Shown: positions 15,008-23,310, numbered from the stretch's first letter. The stretch is DNA of 64,000 bases from JACCZR01 sp963844805 (GCA_963844805.1 CAWJPU010000009.1:310001-374000), one strand, 5' to 3'. The notes: generated from the sequence alone by a model not told the origin. Program-made: numbers and translations.

Positions 15008-15753
15008 TCGACGGCTACGTCACCTGGGCCGGCCATGCCACGGCGCTGATCGAGACCGGCGGGCAGCGCCTGCTCACCGACCCGCTGCTCTCCGAGCGCA
15101 TCGCACACATCCGCCGCAAGGTCCCCGTCCCGCCACGAGACGTGCTGTCCCCCCTCAGTGCCGTGCTCGTCTCGCACGCCCACCGCGACCACCTGGACCT
15201 GCCCTCCCTGAAGGCGCTCGACGTCGATGGCCCCGTGCTGGTGCCTCGCGGCTGCGGACGGCTCGTAGCGCGGGCGCTGCCGGCCGCTGCGATCCACGAG
15301 CTCGACGCGGGCGACCGGGTGGCTCTTGGGGACGTCGACGTGCTGGCCACCCACGCCGCCCACGACGGGCGCCGGGTCCCGCTGGGCCGGGCCATGCCTG
15401 CCCTGGGCTTCGTGATCGAGGGGCGGACCCGGCTCTACTTCGCGGGCGACACGGACGTCTTCCCGGGGATGGCGGAGCTCGGAGCGATCGACCTCGCGCT
15501 GCTCCCCGTGTGGGGATGGGGCAAGCGGATACCGCCCGGGCACCTCGACCCCGAGCGCGCGGCGCAGGCGGCGGCGATGATCCGCCCGCACAGCGCGGTG
15601 CCGATCCACTGGGGCACCTACGCCTCGCCCGGCGCCTGGCTGCCCGACCCCGAGCGGCCGGCCCGCGAGTTCGAGCGGCTGGTGGCCGAGGGCGGCTCAG
15701 GCGTCGCGGTGCGCGTCCTGCAGCCCGGAGAGCGGCTGGCCCTCCCGCACTGA
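15004..15753 (+). CDS. Metallo-beta-lactamase-fold hydrolase (UlaG/NAPE-PLD-like)
   Basis: The protein starts with the family pattern YVTWAGHATALIETGG, LLTDPLLSERIAH. It has the metal motif SHAHRDHLD (HxHxDH), then the aspartate in YFAGDTDV and a late histidine in IHWGTY. This is the UlaG/NAPE-PLD-like branch of MBL hydrolases acting on phosphoesters or lactones; the substrate is unknown. No ATG, GTG or TTG lies where the family starts. The best start is CTG 15004, which overlaps the previous stop as CTGA. The 3' end overlaps the convergent phosphodiesterase gene by 57 bases. Confidence 0.82.
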   Translation: MIDGYVTWAGHATALIETGGQRLLTDPLLSERIAHIRRKVPVPPRDVLSPLSAVLVSHAHRDHLDLPSLKALDVDGPVLVPRGCGRLVARALPAAAIHELDAGDRVALGDVDVLATHAAHDGRRVPLGRAMPALGFVIEGRTRLYFAGDTDVFPGMAELGAIDLALLPVWGWGKRIPPGHLDPERAAQAAAMIRPHSAVPIHWGTYASPGAWLPDPERPAREFERLVAEGGSGVAVRVLQPGERLALPH

Positions 15754-17739
15754 GGCCTCTGCGTAGCTGCGGTGGCCCAGCCCGGCGAGCCAGCGCCTGA
15801 AGTGACGGTGCATCGCCTCGGCCCCGACCACCGGCTCCGTGGGTGCGGACCACTCCGACGGGACCATCGCGAAGGGCTGGGACTGGCCTCCGCCCATCCC
15901 GCCGTGTGAGCCCACCAGCTCCTCGAACGCCGCCACCTCGTCCGTCTCGGTCCAATAGGTGCTGTTCACGACGATGTCCGGGCAGTGCGGGAACCCGTCG
16001 GTGCGCCTGACGTGCTGCGCCGCGTTGGGCGGGAAGGCGGCCAGCGGGTCCTCGCCCTCCACGCGGTCTCCGTCCAGGAAGTGGATGCCGTCACGACCGA
16101 GCACCACCGGCCCGTCGCGCTCGGAGCGCACGAGCAGGAAGCCGATGCCCGGGTGGTCGCGCAGAGCGGGGATCAGCTCGCGGCCACTTGCCTCGATCCG
16201 CTCGAGCGTCACCCGCCCCGGCTCGCGCGGGAAGGACACGATGCCCAGGCAGCCGGAGGCCATCACCGACAGCTCGGGCAGCTCGCCGTCGTCTTTCTCG
16301 GCGACCTTCTCGTCCTTCTCCCGGGAGCGCCCGAGCCCCTCGGTGAGCGATGCGCTGAGGTAGGCCGACGCCTCGTTGGTGCCCGCGGCCGACGCCTCCA
16401 TGTCGCCGCCGTCGCAGGCCTCCTGCACCAGGTCCTCGAGCGAGACCCCATAGCGGTCGAGGAAGGTCTCGCCCTGGGACTGCCCGTGGTCGGAGAGGAC
16501 GACGAAGCAGTAAGGCCGCGGCGCGTCGCGCGCGGCGGCGACGATGCGGCCGATCCGGCGGTCGACCTTGCGCAGCACCGACAGCGCGTCGGCGCGCTCC
16601 ACCCCGGAGTGGTGGGCCACCTCGTCGTAGGCCAGGAAGGTCGAGTAGCCGACCGGGCGCCCGGCGTAGAGGTCGGAGATCACGGCCTGCACCTGGAGAT
16701 CGGTCTGGATCACCGTTCCCCACGCGCGGACCAGCGCGTACTTGCGGTCGCGCTCGATCCGCGGGCGGACGTCGCGCCGCTTCTGCTGGGCGGCGAACCA
16801 GCGCTCCTGGATCACGTCGGCGATCACCAGCGAGATCGTGCGCGTGACGTTGTAGGGGTTGGCGAAGTACGCGAAGTAGTCCTCGCCGATGCGGCCCGGG
16901 CGGTGGCGGTCGAGCACCGTGCTCATGGTGAGCAGCGTGTGCGCGGCGTCGCCCGACACGATGTTGGCCCGGCTGGCGCCGTCCTCGTGCAGGAGGCCGC
17001 GGCCGTCGGAGTGGCGCCGCTCGATCTCGGCGGCGTCGCGCGGGTGATTGGTCACGATCGCGGCGCCGCGGTCCTTCTCCCACCACCGGAAGGCCGGCAT
17101 GTCGTCGTTGTCGCCGTGCAGCAGGCCGGCCTGGCACGCGCCGGTCTGGGACGACCAGTCGGTCTCCCAGGCCATCATCCGGTGGCTGCCCTCGCGCAGC
17201 CAGCCGGCCAGGTTCGGCGCATTGCCGTCGCGGATGGCGCGCTTGAGGACGTCGTGCGCGAGCCCGTCGATCTCCAGGAAGTAGACCCCGGGCACGTCGA
17301 AGTCGCCCTCCGCGCGATGCCGCGCGGCCTGGCGGCGCACCACGTTGCGGTACCAGAAGTCATCGTCGTCGATGGCCAGCAGCGAGGTCACCGCCGTGTT
17401 GACCACGGTGAGCCCGAACGCCACGACCACGCCCACCCCGGGGCGGGTCACCTCGACGCCCGGCTCGATGGCCGCGATTCCCGCCACGACCAGGCCGTTG
17501 AGCACCAGCACTCCCAGCCCCAGCGTCAGGACGGTGAAGGGCAGAGCCACCCGGATGACCAGCGGCCATACGAGCGCGTTGATGAGACCGATGACCACGG
17601 CGGTCACCAGCGCCGCGCCGAGATCCTTGACGTCGAACCCCGCCAGCACGTCGCTGAGCAGCATGAGCGTCAGCGTGGTGATCACCAGGACCACGAGGGT
17701 CCGCCACACCTGCGACAGGCCCGGCCGCCTGTGGATCAC
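15697..17739 (-). CDS. Holin-like membrane domain fused to alkaline-phosphatase-superfamily phosphodiesterase
   Basis: From GTG 17739 the protein has 680 residues (an ATG at 17817 would overlap the upstream gene). Residues 10-130 carry four hydrophobic segments of the mycobacterial 4-TMS holin superfamily type (LVTAVVIGLINALVWPL, TLGLGVLVLNGLVVAG). The rest is a type I phosphodiesterase / alkaline-phosphatase-fold domain: FLEIDGLAHDVL with the metal aspartate, TDWSSQTGACQAGLLHG with the likely nucleophile Thr, FLAYDEVAHHSG and VLSDHGQSQG, and a late GSHGGMGGGQSQP. The catalytic domain probably sits at the membrane and cleaves a phosphodiester or phosphomonoester such as a lipid-linked or teichoic-type substrate. 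The holin label is structural homology, not evidence of a phage. Confidence 0.82.
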   Translation of the reverse strand: MIHRRPGLSQVWRTLVVLVITTLTLMLLSDVLAGFDVKDLGAALVTAVVIGLINALVWPLVIRVALPFTVLTLGLGVLVLNGLVVAGIAAIEPGVEVTRPGVGVVVAFGLTVVNTAVTSLLAIDDDDFWYRNVVRRQAARHRAEGDFDVPGVYFLEIDGLAHDVLKRAIRDGNAPNLAGWLREGSHRMMAWETDWSSQTGACQAGLLHGDNDDMPAFRWWEKDRGAAIVTNHPRDAAEIERRHSDGRGLLHEDGASRANIVSGDAAHTLLTMSTVLDRHRPGRIGEDYFAYFANPYNVTRTISLVIADVIQERWFAAQQKRRDVRPRIERDRKYALVRAWGTVIQTDLQVQAVISDLYAGRPVGYSTFLAYDEVAHHSGVERADALSVLRKVDRRIGRIVAAARDAPRPYCFVVLSDHGQSQGETFLDRYGVSLEDLVQEACDGGDMEASAAGTNEASAYLSASLTEGLGRSREKDEKVAEKDDGELPELSVMASGCLGIVSFPREPGRVTLERIEASGRELIPALRDHPGIGFLLVRSERDGPVVLGRDGIHFLDGDRVEGEDPLAAFPPNAAQHVRRTDGFPHCPDIVVNSTYWTETDEVAAFEELVGSHGGMGGGQSQPFAMVPSEWSAPTEPVVGAEAMHRHFRRWLAGLGHRSYAEASVREGQPLSGLQDAHRDA

Positions 17740-17770
17740 GCGGACACCCGCACGACCACGCTGCCCGCCG

Positions 17771-18187
17771 CTAGTGGACCGCAGGTCCCCGGTCTTGGCC
17801 CCGGGGGCGATGGGCATACCCGCCGTATGCGGCGAGCCCGTAGATGATCAGGACGTCGACGAAGAAGACGCAGACCGACCACAGGGGGAACCCGGGGATC
17901 GACAGGAGTGCGCCGATCGCGCTGATGCTCGCCCCGAAGATGCCCATCCAGCGCCCGAACTCGCCGCCGGCCCAGATCGAGAAGGCCGCGACGATCTGCA
18001 CCAGCGCGATGATCAGCAGGACCCAACCCATGGTGTTGAGGTCGCCGATCACGTAGCGCTCGTCCTCGAGGAAGAAGTTCGCGCCGTCGATCGCCGCGAA
18101 GCCCCAGAGTCCGTTCAGGACTGCCGCGATCAGCGTCATCGTCCCGGCGAAGAAGATCCAGCCTCCGCCCTTGACGTCGCCCTCCAT
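17771..18187 (-). CDS. DUF7144-type four-helix membrane protein (paralogue 1)
   Basis: This 138-residue integral membrane protein has four hydrophobic segments and the family pattern GLWGFAAIDGANFF, DERYVIGDLNTMGW, then FGRWMGIFGASISAIGALL. It is a paralogue of the next gene upstream (18289-18666), with similar spacing of the LNTxGW and EFGRxxGI motifs. The role is unknown. ATG 18187 is preceded by GAGAGGAGCC as ribosome-binding site, and motif site B lies about 55 bases upstream of the ATG. Confidence 0.8.
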   Translation of the reverse strand: MEGDVKGGGWIFFAGTMTLIAAVLNGLWGFAAIDGANFFLEDERYVIGDLNTMGWVLLIIALVQIVAAFSIWAGGEFGRWMGIFGASISAIGALLSIPGFPLWSVCVFFVDVLIIYGLAAYGGYAHRPRGQDRGPAVH

Positions 18188-18244
18188 GTCGTGGCTCCTC
18201 TCTGCTCCGGATCACCGCCATGGTCCGCGGCGCGGCGGGGAGGC

Positions 18245-18261
18245 GCAATGGTGCTCGCATC
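18245..18261 (-). promoter_or_regulatory. Shared dyad motif, site B (GATGC-GA-GCACCATTGC)
   Basis: On the minus strand this site reads GATGC, two bases, GCACC and then ATTGC. It lies between the two DUF7144 genes, about 57 bases before the start of the downstream one. Confidence 0.45.
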
Positions 18262-18288
18262 CCCGTCGCCGGCCGGGACGGCCTCAGC

Positions 18289-18666
18289 TCAGACCGGCTC
18301 CTCCTCCTTGCCGTAGACCACGATGCCGTGGACGACGATCACGCACAGGGCGAAGATCGCGAGCGACCAGAACGGGTACCTGCCGCCGATGGACAGCAGC
18401 GCGCCGATCGCGCCCAGGCTGCCGGCGATGATTCCGATGACGCGACCGAATTCGTTGTTGGCCGCGAGCGAGAACCCGCCGGCGAGCTGGATCACGCCGA
18501 GAATGATCAGAACCCAGCCGAGCGTGTTCAGATTGTCGAGGATGTACCGCGTGTCGTTGGCGAACAGGTTCGCGTCATCGAGTGCGCCGATGCCGTAGAT
18601 GATGTTGAGCGTCCCGATGATCACCAGCACGATGGCCGCGAACGCGACCCGACCTGCACCTCTCAT
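18289..18666 (-). CDS. DUF7144-type four-helix membrane protein (paralogue 2)
   Basis: This 125-residue protein has four membrane segments: IVLVIIGTLNIIYGIGALDD, LNTLGWVLIILGVIQLAGGF, FGRVIGIIAGSLGAIGALLS and FALCVIVVHGIVVYG. It shares the loop DTRYILDNLNTLGW with paralogue 1. The conserved Asn and Trp positions suggest the same unknown function. The start is ATG 18666 with a strong GGAGGAG six bases upstream. Site C of the shared motif lies about 70 bases upstream. Confidence 0.8.
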   Translation of the reverse strand: MRGAGRVAFAAIVLVIIGTLNIIYGIGALDDANLFANDTRYILDNLNTLGWVLIILGVIQLAGGFSLAANNEFGRVIGIIAGSLGAIGALLSIGGRYPFWSLAIFALCVIVVHGIVVYGKEEEPV

Positions 18667-18733
18667 TTGAGTCCTCCTCCGGGGGTGGGTTCAGCCAAAT
18701 CCGCGCGAACCTAACCCCGGCCACCGAGGGCCG

Positions 18734-18750
18734 ACAATGGTGCAGGCACC
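18734..18750 (-). promoter_or_regulatory. Shared dyad motif, site C (GGTGC-CT-GCACCATTGT)
   Basis: This site has the perfect inverted repeat GGTGC-CT-GCACC followed by ATTGT on the minus strand. It lies in the divergent region between the second DUF7144 gene and the DUF2252 gene. A partial fifth copy (ACACCATTGC, plus strand) lies at 18769-18778, at the start of the DUF2252 gene. Confidence 0.45.
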
Positions 18751-18758
18751 CTGCTCGC

Positions 18759-20222
18759 GTGCCGGACGACACCATTGCGGTGAGCCGGGGCTGGGGGGAC
18801 CCTCCGAAGGTCGTGGCCACCGTGTCCGCTCACCCCGCGCCCCATGAGCGCAAGGCCAAGGGCAAGGCCGCCCGCGCCACCGTGCCGCGCTCCAGCCACG
18901 GCGACTGGACGGCTGCGGCCGACCGCCGCGACCCGGTGGAGATGCTCGAGGAGCAGGCTGCCGAGCGCGTCTCGAGCTTGGTGCCGCTGCGCTACGCGCG
19001 TATGTCGGCCTCGCCCTTCGCCTTCTTCCGCGGCGGCGCCTACCTGATGGCGGCCGATCTGGCCGGCGTGCCCAACTCGGGCCTCGAGGCGCAGCTCTGC
19101 GGCGACGCCCACCTGTCGAACTTCGGGGGCTTTGCGGCACCGGACCGCCGCTTGGTGTTCGACCTCAACGACTTCGACGAGACGCTCGCGGGCCCGTTCG
19201 AGTGGGACGTCAAGCGCCTGGCCGCCAGCCTGGCGGTGGCCGGCCGCCAGCAGGGCTTCTCGGCCAAGGCCCGCCGGCGGATCGTCACCCGCGCGGTGCG
19301 GTCCTACCGGGAGGCGATGCGCCGCCTTGCCGGAATGGGCAACCTCGACGTCTGGTACGCGCGCGTCGAGTTCGACACGGCGCTCGGGCTGATCCAGAGG
19401 AGGCTGGACCCCAAGACCCTGCAACGGCTCGAGAAGAACCGCCGGAAAGCGCAGGCCAAGAACAGCATGCGCGCTCTGTCCAAGCTGACGCGGCTCGTGG
19501 ACGGGGAGCGCCGGATCGTCAGCGATCCCCCGCTGATCGTCCCCGCCTCCGAGCTGTTCGCCCAGAACGGAGCATCGGTCGACGAGGTGACCAAGCGGGC
19601 GCACGAGCTGCTCTCCGCCTACCGGCGCACGCTGCCGGGGGAGCTGCGCCAGCTCCTGAACGACTTCCGCTTCGTGGACGTGGCGCGCAAGGTCGTGGGC
19701 GTGGGAAGCGTGGGCACCCGAGCCTGGGTCATCCTGATGATGGGCCGCGACGACGAAGACCCGCTCTTCCTCCAGGCCAAGGAGGCCCAGCGCTCCGTGC
19801 TGGAGCCGTTCGCCAAGCGCAGCCCGTACCGAAACCAGGGCCAGCGCGTCGTGGAGGGCCAGAAGCTGATGCAGGCGGCCGGCGACACGCTGCTCGGCTG
19901 GATCCGGGCGGCGGGGCCCGACGGCCGCGAGCGCGACTTCTACGTCCGCCAGCTCTGGGACGCCAAGGGCTCGGCCGACGTCGAGGCCATGAACGCGGCC
20001 GCGTGCGACCTCTACGGGCAGCTGTGCGGAGGGACCCTGGCGCGCGCTCACGCGCGCGGAGGCGACCGGGTCGCAATCGCCTCCTACCTCGGCGGCGGAG
20101 AGACCTTCGACCACGCCCTGGCCGACTTCGCCGAGGCCTACGCCGATCAGAGCGAGAGCGACTACGCGGCTCTGGTGGCGGCCGTCGCCGACGGGCGGGT
20201 GGCGGCCCGGCAGGAGGAGTGA
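18759..20222 (+). CDS. DUF2252 family protein (kinase-like fold)
   Basis: The 487-residue protein matches DUF2252: PFAFFRGGAYLMAADL, QLCGDAHLSNFGGFA and LVFDLNDFDETLAGPFEWD. The last two resemble the catalytic loop and metal-binding segment of aminoglycoside-phosphotransferase-like kinases. Further family segments are KRLAASLAVAGRQ, VGVGSVGTRAWVILM and CGGTLARAHARGGD. Biochemical function is unknown; phosphotransfer to a small molecule is an inference from the fold. The start is GTG 18759, with GTG 18780 as alternative. It is soluble, with no signal peptide. Confidence 0.85.
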   Translation: MPDDTIAVSRGWGDPPKVVATVSAHPAPHERKAKGKAARATVPRSSHGDWTAAADRRDPVEMLEEQAAERVSSLVPLRYARMSASPFAFFRGGAYLMAADLAGVPNSGLEAQLCGDAHLSNFGGFAAPDRRLVFDLNDFDETLAGPFEWDVKRLAASLAVAGRQQGFSAKARRRIVTRAVRSYREAMRRLAGMGNLDVWYARVEFDTALGLIQRRLDPKTLQRLEKNRRKAQAKNSMRALSKLTRLVDGERRIVSDPPLIVPASELFAQNGASVDEVTKRAHELLSAYRRTLPGELRQLLNDFRFVDVARKVVGVGSVGTRAWVILMMGRDDEDPLFLQAKEAQRSVLEPFAKRSPYRNQGQRVVEGQKLMQAAGDTLLGWIRAAGPDGRERDFYVRQLWDAKGSADVEAMNAAACDLYGQLCGGTLARAHARGGDRVAIASYLGGGETFDHALADFAEAYADQSESDYAALVAAVADGRVAARQEE

Positions 20223-20262
20223 CGTAGGACTGCCGGCCGACCCCCGGGGAGACGGTCCCTGC

Positions 20263-20634
20263 GTGGGCGTCCTCACGGTGGACGACCAGGAGGTCTTCCT
20301 CTCGGCTGCTCTCGACGTGATCGAGGCCACCCCGGGCTTTCGCAGCGTGGGCCAGGCCACCTCGGGCGCAGCCGCGCTCGAGCTGCTGGCCCAGGCCCCC
20401 GGGGCGCAGCTCGCGTTGGTCGACGTGCGCATGCCGGGGATGGGCGGCGTCGAGTGCGCCAAGCTCATGAAGGCCGCCCAGCCCGATCTGGTGATCGTGC
20501 TCATCTCCATGGAGGACGGCTCGATCGTGCCGCCCTGGGCTCATGAGCCCGTGACGGCCGGGTTCGTCCGAAAGCAGGACTTTGGGCCCTCGCTGCTGCG
20601 CTCCCTCTGGAGCCGGCACGGCGCCGCTGCATAG
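20263..20634 (+). CDS. Single-domain response regulator
   Basis: This 123-residue receiver domain has no output domain. The acidic pair is in LTVDDQEVF, the phospho-acceptor Asp in ALVDVRMPGMGG, the switch Ser in VLISMEDGS and the Lys in FVRKQDFG. It lies 30 bases before a NarL-type regulator in the same direction, so the pair may share a signal, perhaps as a phosphate sink. The start is GTG 20263. Confidence 0.85.
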   Translation: MGVLTVDDQEVFLSAALDVIEATPGFRSVGQATSGAAALELLAQAPGAQLALVDVRMPGMGGVECAKLMKAAQPDLVIVLISMEDGSIVPPWAHEPVTAGFVRKQDFGPSLLRSLWSRHGAAA

Positions 20635-20664
20635 GCGCCGGCTCCGATCTATGGTCTCTCCGAC

Positions 20665-21327
20665 GTGGCCGTCCGGGTGGTGATCGCGGAGGACAGCCTG
20701 ATCGTGCGCGAGGGCATCCAGGAGCTGCTCTCGACCTCCCCGGCCGCGGAGGTGGTCGCCACGTGCGAGGACGCCGACTCGCTGCGGAGGGCCGTGGAGG
20801 ACTTCGAGCCCGACGTGGTCCTCACCGACATCCGCATGCCCCCCACCCGGACCGACGAGGGCATCCGGTTCGCGGCGCAGCTACGCGAGAGCCACCCCGA
20901 GGTGGGCGTGGTGGTCCTGAGCCAGTTCTCGGAGCCGACCTACGTGCTCGGCCTGCTCGAGTCGGGCTCCGACGGCCGGGGCTACCTGCTCAAGGAGCGG
21001 GTCCACAACCGCGGCGAGCTGGTCTCGGCCATCGACGCCGTGGCCAACGGCGGCTCGGTGATCGACCCCAAGATCGTGGAGGTGCTCGTGGAGGCGAAGG
21101 CGCGGGCCGCGAACTCGCCGCTCGCCTCGCTGACCCCCCGCGAGCACGAGGTGCTCGCGGAGATCGCGAAGGGCAAGAGCAACACGGCGATCGCGGAGTC
21201 GCTCGTGCTCACCAAGCGGGCAGTCGAGAAGCACATCAACTCGATCTTCATGAAGCTCGGCCTGGCGGGCTCCGACGACGTCAGCAAGCGCGTGAAGGCC
21301 ACGCTCCTCTTCCTGGCCGACGGCTAG
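20665..21327 (+). CDS. NarL/LuxR-family response regulator
   Basis: The 220-residue regulator has an N-terminal receiver (IAEDSLIVREG, phospho-acceptor in VVLTDIRMPP, Lys in GYLLKERV) and a C-terminal LuxR helix-turn-helix (LTPREHEVLAEIAKGKSN, KRAVEKHINSIFMKLGL). The likely partner is the histidine kinase at 23311-25089, which has the matching HisKA_3 domain. Members bind short inverted repeats, so the dyad motifs nearby are possible targets, but that is inference. The stop shares CTAG with the convergent SHOCT gene. Confidence 0.9.
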   Translation: MAVRVVIAEDSLIVREGIQELLSTSPAAEVVATCEDADSLRRAVEDFEPDVVLTDIRMPPTRTDEGIRFAAQLRESHPEVGVVVLSQFSEPTYVLGLLESGSDGRGYLLKERVHNRGELVSAIDAVANGGSVIDPKIVEVLVEAKARAANSPLASLTPREHEVLAEIAKGKSNTAIAESLVLTKRAVEKHINSIFMKLGLAGSDDVSKRVKATLLFLADG

Positions 21328-21587
21328 CCCAACAGCTTCGCCTTCTGCGCGGCGAACTCCTCGTCGGTGAGGACGCCCTGGGCGTGCAGCTCGCCCAGTT
21401 CCTTGAGCTGGGCGATCGGATCCGCGCCGCCGCCCTGGGGGGCGGCCTGCTGCGGCGGGGCCTCCTGTGGCGGGGCATCCTGCTCGGCCCAGCGCTCGCC
21501 CTGGCGGCGGCGGACCCGCCCGGAGACAGCGGTTGCGGTGCCGGCGACGGCCGCGGTGCGGACGACGCCTCGAAGCAGTCCTGGCAT
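21324..21587 (-). CDS. SHOCT-domain small protein
   Basis: The 87-residue protein has a short N-terminal hydrophobic/basic part (LLRGVVRTAAVAGTATAV), a Gln/Pro/Ala-rich linker and the C-terminal SHOCT motif (DPIAQLKELGELHAQG, then LTDEEFAAQKAKLLG). SHOCT segments are oligomerisation or localisation helices found at the ends of many bacterial proteins. The ATG at 21587 is preceded by GGAGAGGA. It lies 14 bases behind the DUF6325 gene, probably in one transcript. Confidence 0.85.
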   Translation of the reverse strand: MPGLLRGVVRTAAVAGTATAVSGRVRRRQGERWAEQDAPPQEAPPQQAAPQGGGADPIAQLKELGELHAQGVLTDEEFAAQKAKLLG

Positions 21588-21601
21588 GGGAATCCTCTCC
21601 T

Positions 21602-22048
21602 TCAGGCCGAGGCTTCGGCGGCGTCGAGTGCGGCGGCTACTTCGTCGATCGGGATCCGCTGCGTGGCGAGCAGCTGGCCTCCGTTGCGGCGCACGGCGTG
21701 GGCGAACGGGGCGGCCCAGCGGTTCTCGTACACGAGCATCACAGCGGCGGAGCCAGGGTCGAGCGCCTCGGCGGCGGTCACCATGTCGTCGTCGCCGAGG
21801 ATGCCGGAGGAGGCGCCCTCGAAGGCCCGGAAGTCGCCGACGCCCTTGCTGTCGAGGTCGGTGGCGTCGAAGCCCCCTACCTTGCCGCTCTCGTCCTTGG
21901 TCACGAACATGACGTCGAGCACGCGCACGATGCCGCGGTCGATCAGGTCCACGAGGAGCGGCACGGCCTCTCCGGTCATCGGCGCCCCCGGCGGAAAGCC
22001 GATCACGACGATGTCGATCGGCCCCATTTCCTCTTCCTGCGCTGCCAT
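21602..22048 (-). CDS. DUF6325 family protein
   Basis: The roughly 148-residue protein starts MAAQEEEMGPIDIVVIGFP and has LLVDLIDRGIVRVLDVMFV, then VTAAEALDPGSAAVMLVYE and WAAPFAHAVRRNGGQLLATQ. These match DUF6325, a family related to DUF1269 with a predicted alpha/beta fold. Function is unknown; such genes often sit with SHOCT proteins, as here. ATG 22048 is chosen because GGAGGT lies just upstream. A GTG six bases earlier would overlap that ribosome-binding site. Confidence 0.82.
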   Translation of the reverse strand: MAAQEEEMGPIDIVVIGFPPGAPMTGEAVPLLVDLIDRGIVRVLDVMFVTKDESGKVGGFDATDLDSKGVGDFRAFEGASSGILGDDDMVTAAEALDPGSAAVMLVYENRWAAPFAHAVRRNGGQLLATQRIPIDEVAAALDAAEASA

Positions 22049-22134
22049 TCCCACCTCCGTGGTCTCGGTCCCGGACGACTGAGTCTCAGGCGGGGCCGCG
22101 GCGGCGGCAAGGGTGCCCGCCGGGCCGCGCTGGT

Positions 22135-22151
22135 AGTGCCCGCACCATTGC
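22135..22151 (+). promoter_or_regulatory. Shared dyad motif, site D (AGTGC-CC-GCACCATTGC)
   Basis: This site lies between the divergent DUF6325 gene and the membrane-protein gene, ending 7 bases before the possible GTG start at 22159 (31 before GTG 22183). The core GTGC-CC-GCAC is a perfect inverted repeat. Confidence 0.45.
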
Positions 22152-22158
22152 GCCTCAG

Positions 22159-23307
22159 GTGCCGCCGGGTTTCGCTTGCCCGGTGGGTCCCCCGGCTAAG
22201 GAGAGGACGCGCCGGCGCACCGTGCTCGCGCTGGTCGTCGTCGCGTCGCTGATCGGCTTCCTGGCGATCCTCGGCCTGTGGGCCAACCGCCAGCTGCTCA
22301 ACACCGACAACTGGACCAAGACGAGCAGCGCCCTGCTCGAGGACGAGGAGATCCGCACCCAGGTCGCGACCTTCCTCACCGACGAGCTGTACGCCAACGT
22401 CGACATTCAGGCGCGGCTGGAGCAGGTCCTGCCGCCGCAGGCCGCCCCGCTCGCCGGGCCCGCCGCGGGCGGCCTCAAGCAGCTCGCCGAACGAGGGACC
22501 AAGGCGCTGCTGGCCCGTCCGGTGCCCCAGCGGCTGTGGGAGGAGGCCAACCGCCGGGCACACCGCCGCCTGCTCCAGGTCCTGGAGGGCGGCACCGACG
22601 CCGTGTCGACCTCCGGGGGTGAGGTGACCCTCGACCTCAAGAGCCTGCTGGGGCAGGCCCAGTCCGAGGTCGGGATCGGCGGGCGGGCCCAGCAGGCGCT
22701 GCCGGAGGGCGCAGCGCAGATCAAGATCCTCAAGTCCGACCAGCTGTCCGCGGCCCAGGACGTCGTGAGGGCCTTGAAGGGGGTCGCGCTGGTGCTCGTC
22801 CTCCTCACCTTCGGCCTGTTCGCGCTCGCCGTCTACCTGGCCCGCGGATGGCGCCGCGAGGCCCTGAGGGCCTGCGGGGTCGGACTCATCGCGATGGGGG
22901 CCGGCGCCCTGGCGGCGCGGCAGCTCGCCGGGGGCGAGGTAGTGGACGCGCTGGCGACCACGGCTGCGGTCGAGCCGGCGGTCGAGTCCACCTGGTCGAT
23001 CTCCACCTCTCTGCTGGTGCAGGCGTCCGTGGCCGCCATCATCTACGGGGTGGTCGTCGTGGCCGCGGCGTGGCTGGCCGGGCCCACCCACACCGCCGTG
23101 TCCGTCAGGAGCCGGCTGGCCCCCTGGCTGCGCGAGCCGCGGCTGGCGTACGGGGCGGTCGGCGTCGTGCTCCTCCTGCTGGTGGCCTGGGGCCCGACGC
23201 CCGCCTTCCGGCGGCCCATCGCGGTCGCGTTTCTCGCGCTGTTGCTCTTCCTGGGCATGAGGGCGCTCCGCCGCCAGACGGCGGAGGAGCACCCCGCGAC
23301 CGCCTAG
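22159..23307 (+). CDS. Integral membrane protein with an extracytoplasmic helical domain
   Basis: The 382-residue protein has one N-terminal membrane segment (VLALVVVASLIGFLAILGLW), a region of about 170 residues starting NRQLLNTDNWTKTSSALLED, and four to five further segments from about residue 210 (GVALVLVLLTFGLFALAVY onward). The N-terminal half, with NTDNW and LEDEEIRTQV, matches a family of actinobacterial membrane proteins without assigned function. The start is GTG 22159 or GTG 22183. It converges with the histidine kinase gene, leaving three bases between them. Confidence 0.8.
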   Translation: MPPGFACPVGPPAKERTRRRTVLALVVVASLIGFLAILGLWANRQLLNTDNWTKTSSALLEDEEIRTQVATFLTDELYANVDIQARLEQVLPPQAAPLAGPAAGGLKQLAERGTKALLARPVPQRLWEEANRRAHRRLLQVLEGGTDAVSTSGGEVTLDLKSLLGQAQSEVGIGGRAQQALPEGAAQIKILKSDQLSAAQDVVRALKGVALVLVLLTFGLFALAVYLARGWRREALRACGVGLIAMGAGALAARQLAGGEVVDALATTAAVEPAVESTWSISTSLLVQASVAAIIYGVVVVAAAWLAGPTHTAVSVRSRLAPWLREPRLAYGAVGVVLLLLVAWGPTPAFRRPIAVAFLALLLFLGMRALRRQTAEEHPATA

Positions 23308-23310
23308 GCC

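Noticed and set aside
15697..17739. Prophage holin
   Set aside because: The holin-like helices are part of a long phosphodiesterase gene, and no lysin, terminase or structural phage gene is nearby.
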